From NCBI RefSeq assembly GCF_001592365.1, contig NZ_BCWU01000018.1, forward strand, positions 1 to 55,155: a stretch of 55,155 nucleotides of DNA, written 5' to 3'. The first letter of the stretch is position 1. Every line of letters starts with the position of its first letter. This document shows positions 16,308-23,454 of the stretch, piece after piece. The notes below the pieces were generated by a model. The model was not told where the DNA came from and made no database searches. It saw only the letters and a program-made list of their open reading frames with translations. The position numbers were made by a program, and so were the translations under genes. Origin of the DNA: Gordonia hydrophobica NBRC 16057 (lineage in GTDB: Bacteria; Actinomycetota; Actinomycetes; Mycobacteriales; Mycobacteriaceae).

Positions 16308-17420
16308 CGGCACCAGTTGCTCATCGTCGGTCCACGCGCCGTGGTGGCCGGCCAGCGACGATTCCATCGGTTCACGCTCGGGTCGCACCAGAACACTGGT
16401 CCCCTGTGCCACCGCCATCACGTCACCGATCCGCGCGGCGATCGTCTCGATCGGCGGTGTGGCTCCGAACCAGTGTTCGTCGAGCGCCTGCTCGCGGGTC
16501 ACCACCTGCGCGTGGTCGGCGAGCACCGTCGTCCAGACGGCCGCGACGTCGGCGACGGCATCGGTGCTGTCGGCGTACACGTGCCGCACCCGCGCCTCCC
16601 CGGAGATCAGTCGCACGTTCTGCTGGAGTCGGGGGTCGGCGTCCAGGTCCACGGCGTCGCCGACGGTGATCATGCCGTGGTCGCCCGTGATCAGCAGCGT
16701 GCACGTGGCGGGAAGGTCGGTCAGCAGCTCGGCGACCATCGCGTCGATGTCGGCGAGGACGCGCAACCACTCCGCAGACTCCGGGCCGTGCACGTGTCCG
16801 GCCGCGTCGAGCTGCGGGTAGTACGCGTACGCGAATCGGCGCGCGGTGTCTGGGTGCGCGGCGACGGACAGGATCCCGTCACGAACATCGTCCAGGTGCG
16901 GCGCGTCGTGCAAGGCTCCGGGCACGCCGAAGGCGGCGCGGGTCAATCCCGATCTCATCTGATAGCCCGGGACGACGAAGTGGATGTCGATTCCGGTCGA
17001 CGCCAGGTGCGCGACGGTGCTCGTCGTGGGTTGGAACTCCTCCGGAACGATCATCGTCCGCGCGTCTGGACCGTCCGCATCACGCGTCCGCCATCGCAGA
17101 GCGTTGAAGTTCTCGGTGCCGTCGGACGTCGGTACGGCGAAGCTGTAGCCGATGATGCCGTGGGTGGCGCACGGCGCGCCGACGGCCAGGCTGGTGATGC
17201 TGGTCGCGGTGGTCGCCGGGAAGCCTGCGCGGAGCTTGGTCTGGACGTGCGCGGCCAGGGTCGGCGCGACGTGCGCATGACGGGCGAGCAGTTCGGCGCC
17301 GAGTCCGTCGATCAGCAGCACCACGACATCGCGTGCCGGTCGGACGCCGAGCGGATTGTCGGCGTCACCGCCGAACGCCAGCGCGACATTGGGCAGGACA
17401 TCGGCAAGTGTGAACCTCAT
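16281..17420 (-). CDS. Alkaline phosphatase family / nucleotide pyrophosphatase-type phosphodiesterase
   Basis: A 379-residue protein of the type I phosphodiesterase/nucleotide pyrophosphatase family. The metal and nucleophile sites are visible: DVVVLLIDGLGAELLARH (first metal Asp), FPATTATSITSLAVGAPC (nucleophilic Thr), YYPQLDAAGHVHGPES (Asp/His ligands) and LLITGDHGMITV (Asp-His). It has no signal peptide and should be cytoplasmic. The ATG at 17420 gives MRFTLADVLPNV, the expected beginning; longer in-frame extensions run through poorly coding sequence. It is divergent from udgB. Its stop codon overlaps the putative helR promoter. The substrate is unknown. Confidence 0.85.
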   Translation of the reverse strand: MRFTLADVLPNVALAFGGDADNPLGVRPARDVVVLLIDGLGAELLARHAHVAPTLAAHVQTKLRAGFPATTATSITSLAVGAPCATHGIIGYSFAVPTSDGTENFNALRWRTRDADGPDARTMIVPEEFQPTTSTVAHLASTGIDIHFVVPGYQMRSGLTRAAFGVPGALHDAPHLDDVRDGILSVAAHPDTARRFAYAYYPQLDAAGHVHGPESAEWLRVLADIDAMVAELLTDLPATCTLLITGDHGMITVGDAVDLDADPRLQQNVRLISGEARVRHVYADSTDAVADVAAVWTTVLADHAQVVTREQALDEHWFGATPPIETIAARIGDVMAVAQGTSVLVRPEREPMESSLAGHHGAWTDDEQLVPLISAPTSG

Positions 17421-17515
17421 GACCTCACTATGCCGGGAGTGGGCGCACCATGCCGGAGCAGGTGCACTGCGCGGCATCGTTCCCGTCCGTCGAAGCACCG
17501 GACTACGTTGGGGCC

Positions 17516-18256
17516 ATGACCTCGCGCGCTGAATCCGCTCCCGCACGGGCGCCGCGCGCTCGCACTATCGCCGAACTGGACCGGTTGGTGACCGGATGTC
17601 GTGCCTGCCCGCGTCTGGTCGCCTGGCGGGAGGAGGTCGCCCGGACCAAACGCGCCTCGTTCCGCGACGAGACCTATTGGGGGAAGGCCATTCCCGGGTT
17701 CGGTCCCGACGACGCCGGCATTCTCGTGGTCGGACTCGCTCCGGCCGCGCACGGCGCGAACCGGACCGGCCGCATGTTCACCGGCGACCGCAGCGGCGAC
17801 TTCCTGTTCGCGGCCATGCACGCCGTCGGTCTGGCCAATCAGCCGCACGCCGTCTCAGCCGACGACGGACTCGCACTGATCGGCACGCGAATCACCTCGC
17901 CGGTCCACTGCGCACCGCCGGCCAACAAGCCGACCCCCGCCGAACGGAGGACGTGCGCGCCGTACTTGAACCGCGAGCTCGAACTGCTCGCCGACACGGT
18001 GCGCGTCGCCGTCGTCCTCGGCGGGTTCGGGTGGCAGGCGTTGATGTCGTCGCTGACCGACGGCGGGTGGAACATTCCGCGCCCGCGCCCGACGTTCGGG
18101 CACGGTGCAAAGGTCACGGTCAAGCACCCCGACGGCCGAGTGCTGACCATTCTTGGCTGCTTCCACGTCAGTCAGCAGAACACGTTCACCGGGCGTTTGA
18201 CGCCGCCGATGCTCCAAGCGGTCCTCGGTGAAGCCAAGGCGATCGCTATGCTGTGA
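17516..18256 (+). CDS. udgB: Family 5 uracil-DNA glycosylase (UDGb)
   Basis: 246 residues. Cysteines in VTGCRACPRLVAW, in SPVHCAPPANKPT and further downstream fit the iron-sulphur cluster of family 4/5 uracil-DNA glycosylases. Motif A is GLAPAAHGANRTGRMFTGD, which lacks the polar catalytic residue of other families as is typical of family 5. The C-terminal motif is CFHVSQQNTFTGRLT. The enzyme removes uracil and other deaminated bases from DNA. ATG 17516 gives the normal length. It is followed by a membrane-protein gene that starts within or just after its stop. Confidence 0.92.
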   Translation: MTSRAESAPARAPRARTIAELDRLVTGCRACPRLVAWREEVARTKRASFRDETYWGKAIPGFGPDDAGILVVGLAPAAHGANRTGRMFTGDRSGDFLFAAMHAVGLANQPHAVSADDGLALIGTRITSPVHCAPPANKPTPAERRTCAPYLNRELELLADTVRVAVVLGGFGWQALMSSLTDGGWNIPRPRPTFGHGAKVTVKHPDGRVLTILGCFHVSQQNTFTGRLTPPMLQAVLGEAKAIAML

Positions 18257-18282
18257 TCCGACCACGGACGGGGGACGTCGTC

Positions 18283-18798
18283 ATGCCATCGGAATCATCG
18301 GCGCAGTCGCCGCCATTCGTCGTCTCGTCACGCCTGCGCGGCGTCCGCGCGCTCGGGCACGTGTGCTGGTGGATCTTCGTCGTCACGCGCATCCTGCCCG
18401 AAAACCCGGCGACGGGCGGCATGCCCCGCCGCTACGCCGACTACCTTCCGCTCACCAGGGGAGACCACGGTTGGACCGCCTACTCGCCACTCGCGTCGCC
18501 CGGCTTCGTCGACCTGAACATCCTGGCAACGGCATCACTGATCGCCTTCGTCGTCACGGTCGGCGCCGCGCTCGTCGAGGCCGTCCTGTGCCGCCGGTGG
18601 GTGCCGGGCATCCTGACGGTCGTCGCACCGGTCGTCGGCGGCGCGATCGTGGCCGTCGGCAGCGCCGCGCGCTACGGCGGCGTGTGGGACGGCGTCTGGC
18701 TCCGACCGGCTCTCGCCGCAGGCATCGTCCTGATCGGCGTCGCGGTGCGTGAGGTCTGGGCGCGCGGCCGTGCGCCCGCGGCCGCCCGTCGATCATGA
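18283..18798 (+). CDS. Hypothetical four-helix membrane protein
   Basis: 171 residues with about four hydrophobic segments (ALGHVCWWIFVVTRIL, LNILATASLIAFVVTVGAAL, VPGILTVVAPVVGGAIVAV, LRPALAAGIVLIGVAV) and a basic C-terminus. No family is recognised. The ATG at 18283 follows ACGGGGGACGTCGTC, a good ribosome site; a GTG at 18253 overlapping the udgB stop (GTGA) is the alternative and would make it translationally coupled. The stop codon lies inside a 17-base palindrome that precedes the XRE regulator. Confidence 0.65.
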   Translation: MPSESSAQSPPFVVSSRLRGVRALGHVCWWIFVVTRILPENPATGGMPRRYADYLPLTRGDHGWTAYSPLASPGFVDLNILATASLIAFVVTVGAALVEAVLCRRWVPGILTVVAPVVGGAIVAVGSAARYGGVWDGVWLRPALAAGIVLIGVAVREVWARGRAPAAARRS

Positions 18799-18811
18799 CC
18801 TCGGAGGTCAT
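18795..18811. promoter_or_regulatory. Perfect 17-base palindrome, putative operator of the XRE regulator
   Basis: ATGACCTC-G-GAGGTCAT is a perfect inverted repeat around one central base. It covers the stop codon of the membrane-protein gene and ends 35 bases before the ATG of the XRE regulator. Position and symmetry suggest autoregulation. No U-run follows, so it is not a typical terminator. Confidence 0.6.
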
Positions 18812-18846
18812 GGTCTGGGCGCTGCCCCGCGACTAGCGTCAGCGGC

Positions 18847-19626
18847 ATGACCACTGTCTCGACCACGCCGGGCGTCGGCGATCGACTGCGCCGGTGGCGG
18901 CATCATCGCCAACTCAGTCAGATGCAGCTCGCCGATGGTGCCGGCGTGTCCACACGGCATCTGAGCTGGGTCGAGAACGGACGGTCACACCCCACGCGCG
19001 ACATGATCGATCGGCTCGCCGATCACCTCGACGTGCCGTTACGTGAGCGCAATCAGCTGCTCCTCGCCGGCGGATTCGCACCGGCGTACGGCACCGGGGA
19101 CCTCTCGTCGCCCGAACTGTTCGCGGTCAGCGCCGCGCTGCAGTCGTTGCTCGAGGCACAGACTCCGTTCCCGGCACTGCTTCTCGACCGCTGGTGGGAC
19201 GTCGTCGATTACAACGCACCCGTCGCCGCGCTGCTGTCCGGGTGCGCACCGCATCTGCTGGAGCCGCCGATCAATGCGGTACGGCTGGCCTTGCATCCCG
19301 ACGGGCTGGCGCCGCAGATCGTCAACCTCGGGCAGTGGCGTCGCCATCTGATCGGTCAGGTTCGCAGTCGTGCCGATCGGCTCGCCGACCCGCGGCTCGC
19401 GGCCCTCGCCGACGAAGCCGCCGCGTATCCGGGCGACGATGTCGGCGTCCCGGACCGAACCGACGTCGTCGTGCCGATGCGGCTGGCGACACCGGCTGGT
19501 GAGCTGCGTCTGTTCAGCGTGCTCACTGCCGTCGAATCGGCGCTCGACGTCACGGTCGACGAACTGCGCGTCGAGTCGTTCTACCCCGCTGACGAGGCGA
19601 CTCGCACGGCGTTCCTCGCACGCTGA
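18847..19626 (+). CDS. XRE-family regulator with MmyB-like ligand domain
   Basis: 259 residues. The N-terminal helix-turn-helix is typical XRE: GDRLRRWRHHRQLSQMQLAD followed by GVSTRHLSWVENGRSHPTRDMIDRLADHLDVPLRERN. The C-terminal two-thirds match the MmyB-like domain (FPALLLDRWWDVVDYNAP, then strands ending VVPMRLATPAGELRLFSVL and FYPADEATRTAF), thought to bind a small lipid-like ligand. Regulators of this kind usually control a neighbouring oxidoreductase or hydrolase gene; here the hotdog thioesterase follows after 42 bases. The palindrome at 18795-18811 is the likely operator. Confidence 0.88.
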   Translation: MTTVSTTPGVGDRLRRWRHHRQLSQMQLADGAGVSTRHLSWVENGRSHPTRDMIDRLADHLDVPLRERNQLLLAGGFAPAYGTGDLSSPELFAVSAALQSLLEAQTPFPALLLDRWWDVVDYNAPVAALLSGCAPHLLEPPINAVRLALHPDGLAPQIVNLGQWRRHLIGQVRSRADRLADPRLAALADEAAAYPGDDVGVPDRTDVVVPMRLATPAGELRLFSVLTAVESALDVTVDELRVESFYPADEATRTAFLAR

Positions 19627-19668
19627 TCGCGAGTGACCCCGCTCACCCGTTTCGACAAGGAGATCCTC

Positions 19669-20100
19669 ATGACCGCAACTCTCTCGACCATCGCCGACAG
19701 GTGGATCCACCGGGTGCTGCTCACCAGTCCCGTCGCCCGCACACTGGGTTTGACGCTCGTCTCGGCCACGCCCGAGTCGGTGACGATGGGGCTGCCCTAT
19801 ACGGATGAGTCGATCACGGTGCCGGGTGTGCTCCACGGCGGCGTCATCGCGACCCTCATCGACACCGTCGCCGCTGCGGCCTCGGCATCCGGGCTGGCCG
19901 ACAACGCGGACGTCACCGGCGGCGCGACCAGCGATCTCACCATCCACTATCTGCTCCCGGGCACCACCGATCTGACGGCGACGGCACAGGTCGTGAGCCG
20001 CACGCGCAGCGCCACGTTGAGCGACATCTCGGTCCGCGACGTGAGCGGTGCGCTCATCGCGACGGGGGTCGCGACCAGCCGCTTCTTCCGCAGTCCGTGA
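19669..20100 (+). CDS. PaaI-type hotdog-fold thioesterase
   Basis: 143 residues of a single hotdog domain. The conserved VLHGGVIATLIDTVAAAA carries the HGG turn and the catalytic acidic residue on the central helix, and DLTIHYLLPGTTDLTATAQVVSR is the following strand pair. PaaI-like enzymes hydrolyse acyl- or aryl-CoA thioesters. ATG 19669 is preceded by ACAAGGAGATCCTC, an excellent ribosome site; a GTG at 19633 is less likely. It follows the XRE regulator on the same strand and may be its target. It is convergent with the SMR genes, 17 bases apart. Confidence 0.87.
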   Translation: MTATLSTIADRWIHRVLLTSPVARTLGLTLVSATPESVTMGLPYTDESITVPGVLHGGVIATLIDTVAAAASASGLADNADVTGGATSDLTIHYLLPGTTDLTATAQVVSRTRSATLSDISVRDVSGALIATGVATSRFFRSP

Positions 20101-20117
20101 ACGGTGCGGCGTGCGGC

Positions 20118-20432
20118 TCAGCCGAGCTCCACCAAGACCACGCCGACGGTGATGATGGCGATTCCGATCATCATGCGCGCCGTCAGCGGGTCTCGCCAGA
20201 TCGCGCGAGCCAGCAAGGCCACCAGGACGATTCCGATCGCCGACCACACCGCATACGCCGCGGCGACCGGCATCCCCGTGGCCAGCGCAAGCGCGAGGAA
20301 CCCGAACGACACCACGTACGCGAGCACCACCGGTACCAGCCACCGACGCCGTCGGAAACCGTCCGACGCCCGGAGGCTCAGTGTGCCCGCGATCTCGGCG
20401 ACGATGGCGAGCGCCAACCACAGGTAGCTCAC
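20118..20432 (-). CDS. Small multidrug resistance (SMR) family exporter subunit
   Basis: 104 residues with four membrane segments. It has the SMR hallmarks: the conserved membrane-embedded glutamate in YLWLALAIVAEIAGTLSLRAS (segment 1), AAYAVWSAIGIV (segment 3) and IGIAIITVGVVLVE (segment 4). SMR proteins are dimers that exchange protons for cationic compounds such as quaternary amines or guanidinium. The gene overlaps the preceding SMR gene by 4 bases (GTGA), so the two products are probably made together and form a heterodimer. Substrate not known. Confidence 0.9.
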   Translation of the reverse strand: MSYLWLALAIVAEIAGTLSLRASDGFRRRRWLVPVVLAYVVSFGFLALALATGMPVAAAYAVWSAIGIVLVALLARAIWRDPLTARMMIGIAIITVGVVLVELG

Positions 20433-20782
20433 CGACCCACCTCTACCGTCTCGTCCGGACTGACCGGGCGCGCGCTGGTCTCCACCACGAGCACGCCCAC
20501 GACGATCACCCCGACTCCGACGATCGCCCGCGCGCTGAGCACCTCGTCGAACAGCACGGCGCCGAAAACTGCGGTCAGCGCGACACCCGCCGCACCCCAG
20601 ATGCCGTAGGCGACACCGATCGCGACGCCGTGACGCAGAGTCAGGCCGAGCAGGGCGAACGCCGCGACGTACCCGATGACGACACCTACCGTCCAGACCG
20701 GGTGCTCAATACTCGCCCGCAACAGCATGGTGGCGGTCACTTCGGCGATGATCGCCCCACTGAGAAGAAGCCATTTGCGCAC
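20429..20782 (-). CDS. Small multidrug resistance (SMR) family exporter, paired subunit
   Basis: 117 residues, four membrane segments, with the glutamate in KWLLLSGAIIAEVTATMLLRAS and the segment 3 motif GVAYGIWGAAGVALTA. It is the first gene of a two-gene SMR operon; paired SMR proteins usually insert with opposite topology to make one pump. The start is GTG at 20782. Upstream on the minus strand lies a hairpin (20814-20840, CCCGAAT/ATTCGGG) but I could not match a guanidine riboswitch there. Confidence 0.9.
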   Translation of the reverse strand: MRKWLLLSGAIIAEVTATMLLRASIEHPVWTVGVVIGYVAAFALLGLTLRHGVAIGVAYGIWGAAGVALTAVFGAVLFDEVLSARAIVGVGVIVVGVLVVETSARPVSPDETVEVGR

Positions 20783-20813
20783 CGGTCCAGTTGAACACGG
20801 CCATGGTCATCCA

Positions 20814-20840
20814 CCCGAATGGACTGCGAGCAGATTCGGG
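20814..20840 (-). promoter_or_regulatory. Leader hairpin before the SMR operon
   Basis: CCCGAAT (20814-20820) and ATTCGGG (20834-20840) form a perfect 7-pair stem, with a possible inner CTGC/GCAG stem in the loop. It lies about 32 bases before the GTG of the first SMR gene. It may be a regulatory leader element or an operator; no known riboswitch class was recognised. Confidence 0.4.
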
Positions 20841-20872
20841 ATATCCGACCGGGCGCTGGTCTAACCTTATGT

Positions 20873-20914
20873 CGGAAACCATAGCTCTTGCCTGATTTCG
20901 GGGTTTCCGGCAAG
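20873..20914 (+). promoter_or_regulatory. Leader with two mutually overlapping stems
   Basis: CGGAAACC (20873-20880) pairs perfectly with GGTTTCCG (20902-20909), while CTTGCC (20887-20892) pairs with GGCAAG (20909-20914). The order 1-2-1'-2' means the stems form either a pseudoknot or alternative structures. The region lies between the divergent SMR operon and the gene at 20951. It could be a regulatory RNA leader; I recognise no class. Confidence 0.4.
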
Positions 20915-20950
20915 GGTTCGCGACGGCTCACTGCCAAGGACGGTGCCACC

Positions 20951-21313
20951 ATGACTACTTTCGACCACGTCGCAACCGAACCGGGCGCCGATCCTCTCGG
21001 CGGACGGGTTCCAGACGGTCGAGCCCCGATCGACCTGTGCTGCCTGTTATGGGCGCGTCCGGACAGCGAGGGCGCGATGGCCGAGTACGAGGACCGGGTG
21101 CTCGGGTTCCTCCCCGACCACGGCGGCGAGATCCTCGCGCGCGCCATCGGCCCCGGACTCGATGGAACGCCGCACGAGACTCAGTTCATCCGACTGCCCG
21201 ATCAGGATGCGCTCGACGCCTACCTCGGCGATCCGCGCCGCCGCGACTTCACGGTCGACCGTGAGCGGCTCATCGCGCGAACGGTGGTCTACCCGGTGCG
21301 CTTGACGCCGTAG
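20951..21313 (+). CDS. Small hypothetical protein (dimeric alpha/beta-barrel-like)
   Basis: 120 residues starting MTTFDHVATEPG. After a flexible first 25 residues the sequence IDLCCLLWARPDSEGAMAEYEDRVLGFLPDHGGEIL, then THETQF-like HETQFIRLPDQDALDAYLGDPRR, suggests a ferredoxin-like or DUF1330-type dimeric alpha/beta barrel; this is only a resemblance. No catalytic motif is evident. The ATG at 20951 is preceded by CAAGGACGGTGCCACC. The possible structured leader at 20873-20914 lies in front of it. Confidence 0.65.
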   Translation: MTTFDHVATEPGADPLGGRVPDGRAPIDLCCLLWARPDSEGAMAEYEDRVLGFLPDHGGEILARAIGPGLDGTPHETQFIRLPDQDALDAYLGDPRRRDFTVDRERLIARTVVYPVRLTP

Positions 21314-21352
21314 GCCAGTCGGCAGGTCCCTGCGGCTTACGGCCTCGCTCTG

Positions 21353-22945
21353 CTACTCGCGCAGCAAGCCACGCAATGCGCCGATCGTGTCGGCGTCCGA
21401 GGCCGCCTTCGCAACGACGTCAGTCCGGTAGCGGCGCACACGCGCGAACCGCAATGCCACTCCGCCCGGATATCGGCTAGAGCGTTGGACGCCGTCGATC
21501 GCGACCTCGACCACCGTCTCGGGACGGACCCACAGCACATGGTGTGCGGGCGCGCCGTCCTCCGCGTCCGTCCCGTCGTCCAGCGCGATCGTCGGGAAGT
21601 ACCGGGTCTGCCACGCCAGGATCTCGTCGGTCAGCCCTTTGAAGGTCTTCCCCACCATGACGAAGCCGCCCGGCTCGCCGAACTCCCCTTCCGGGTCACG
21701 GGCGCCCAGGTGCAGATTGGACCATTGTCCGGTCCGGCGCCCCGAACCGCGTTCCACCGCCAGCACCACCAGGTCGTAGGTGTACACCGGCTTCACTTTG
21801 ATCCAATGACTGCCGCGGCGTCCGGCGGCGTAGTCGGACTCGAGTCCTTTGACGACGACGCCTTCGTTGCCTGCCGCCACCGCGTCGTCGAAGAACTGCG
21901 TGGCTCGTGCTGCCTCGTCGGGTCCGGCGACTTCGATCCCGCGGATCATCCGATCGCCGACGATCTCGGCGAGGAGCCGTCGGCGCACGCGCAGCGGTTC
22001 GTCGATGAGGCTCGCGCCGTCGGCGCACAGGACGTCGAAGAACCACGCCGTCAACGCGGTTCCGCGGGCCTCGGCGGCGTCGGAGCCGAACCGGCTCATC
22101 GTCTCCTGGAACGGACGCGCCGCGCCCGACTCGTCGAGGGCCAGGGTCTCGCCGTCGAGCACGAGGTTGCCGTGGGAGAACTCGGCCACGGCGTCGACGA
22201 TCTCCGGGACCCGATCGGTGATGTCGGCGAGGCTGCGGGTGTAGACCGCGACCCGACCGTTCACCCGGTGCACCTGGATGCGGGCGCCGTCGAGTTTGGT
22301 CTCCACCGAGGCGGCGCCGACTGCGGCAACGGCGTCAGCAGGGGTCGCGGCCGTGGATGCGAGCATGGGCGACACCGGAACGCCGGGCCTCAACCCGACC
22401 CCGGTGAGGTCCTCGCCGGTCAGTGCCGCCCTGATGGTGGTGCCGAGGTCGCCGGACAGCATCGCGGCTCGCCGAACCGTGGCGAGCGGCACCGCGGACG
22501 CAGTGGCTGCGGCATCGGTGACGATTCCCTGCAGCGCACCGGTTCTCATCTCGCCGGTCAGCACCCGCACCAGATAGTCCTGTTCGTCTGCCGTCGCACG
22601 ATGCATCAGCTCGGCCAGCGTCGCCGCTCGCAGCGTCGTCGATCCAGGCCCATGCGCCTCGGCGAGCACGGTGAAGGCGCGGTCCACGTCGAGCACGGTG
22701 AGGCTCGACGACGACGCCGGATCATCCTTCGCCGCCAAAGCTGTCCGCCAGCCGATGCCGAGTCGTCCCTGTGCCGGCCGCCCCAGCAGCAGACCTGTCG
22801 TCGGGACCACCTCGTCGGGGGCGAGCGTCGCGAGAAGCTCGGCGAGCCTGCTGGTCTTGGCGGATCGCGACCGGGTCGATGCCACGTCGGTCGCCGCATG
22901 CACCACGGACGCCAACGACGTCGCGTCCTCCCGGTCGCCGGTCAC
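21353..22945 (-). CDS. ligB: ATP-dependent DNA ligase (LigB type)
   Basis: A 530-residue ligase. An N-terminal helical DNA-binding domain (about 1-190) precedes the adenylation domain with the nucleophilic lysine K217 in ETKLDGARIQVHR (motif I). Motif III is NLVLDGETLALD, motif IV VVVKGLESDY, motif V HWIKVKPVY, followed by an OB domain ending ALRFARVRRYRTD. It seals nicks with ATP and corresponds to mycobacterial LigB, a non-essential ligase beside the NAD-dependent LigA. GTG start at 22945. It is divergent from a NUDIX gene at 23004. Confidence 0.94.
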   Translation of the reverse strand: MTGDREDATSLASVVHAATDVASTRSRSAKTSRLAELLATLAPDEVVPTTGLLLGRPAQGRLGIGWRTALAAKDDPASSSSLTVLDVDRAFTVLAEAHGPGSTTLRAATLAELMHRATADEQDYLVRVLTGEMRTGALQGIVTDAAATASAVPLATVRRAAMLSGDLGTTIRAALTGEDLTGVGLRPGVPVSPMLASTAATPADAVAAVGAASVETKLDGARIQVHRVNGRVAVYTRSLADITDRVPEIVDAVAEFSHGNLVLDGETLALDESGAARPFQETMSRFGSDAAEARGTALTAWFFDVLCADGASLIDEPLRVRRRLLAEIVGDRMIRGIEVAGPDEAARATQFFDDAVAAGNEGVVVKGLESDYAAGRRGSHWIKVKPVYTYDLVVLAVERGSGRRTGQWSNLHLGARDPEGEFGEPGGFVMVGKTFKGLTDEILAWQTRYFPTIALDDGTDAEDGAPAHHVLWVRPETVVEVAIDGVQRSSRYPGGVALRFARVRRYRTDVVAKAASDADTIGALRGLLRE

Positions 22946-23003
22946 GACTTCGAGCTTAAGCGGCGCACCGGAACGAGTCTGGTGGATGACTTAACGTAGT
23001 GGT

Positions 23004-23429
23004 GTGAATCCAGTTCTGGCCGCCGGGGCGGTCGTCGTCGACGACGCCGGGCGCATCCTGATGGTCAAGCGGGGCCACGACCCGGAGAAGGGCCGCTGGT
23101 CCGTTCCCGGCGGACATGTCGAGGTCGGCGAGACTCTGCGCGAGGCCGCTGCGCGCGAGGTCTTCGAGGAGACCGGCTTCGAGGTGGCCGTCGGCGATGA
23201 GTTGTGGTGCGTCACCGTGCCTTACGACGGCTCCGATACCTTCGAGATCCACGACTTCTCGGCGACGGTGATCGGCGGCAGTCTGCGGGCCGGCGACGAC
23301 GCCGACGACGCGCGCTGGGTGGCGCCCGGCGACCTGACGAACCTGCCGTTGGTCGCGACGCTCCGCGACCACTTCGCTCGCGCGGGAATCGGTGAAATGC
23401 GTCCGTGCGCGCCAGATCCTTCCGGTTAG
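23004..23429 (+). CDS. NUDIX hydrolase
   Basis: 141 residues with a complete Nudix box, GGHVEVGETLREAAAREVFEETGF (about residues 36-59; G-x5-E-x7-RE-x2-EE-x-G). The family hydrolyses nucleoside diphosphates linked to another group, often as sanitation enzymes. The substrate is not predictable; MutT-like 8-oxo-dGTP cleanup is possible given the divergent DNA ligase. It begins with GTG at 23004 and lies 58 bases from ligB. Confidence 0.88.
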   Translation: MNPVLAAGAVVVDDAGRILMVKRGHDPEKGRWSVPGGHVEVGETLREAAAREVFEETGFEVAVGDELWCVTVPYDGSDTFEIHDFSATVIGGSLRAGDDADDARWVAPGDLTNLPLVATLRDHFARAGIGEMRPCAPDPSG

Positions 23430-23454
23430 ACGCGGCACACGGTTTACTCGCTGT

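Noticed and set aside
20783..20950. Guanidine riboswitch before the SMR pair
   Set aside because: I looked for guanidine-I, -II (ACGR hairpins) and -III (interleaved GCGCCGU/ACGGCGC) patterns on both strands; isolated ACGG words occur but not in the required paired loops or pseudoknot.
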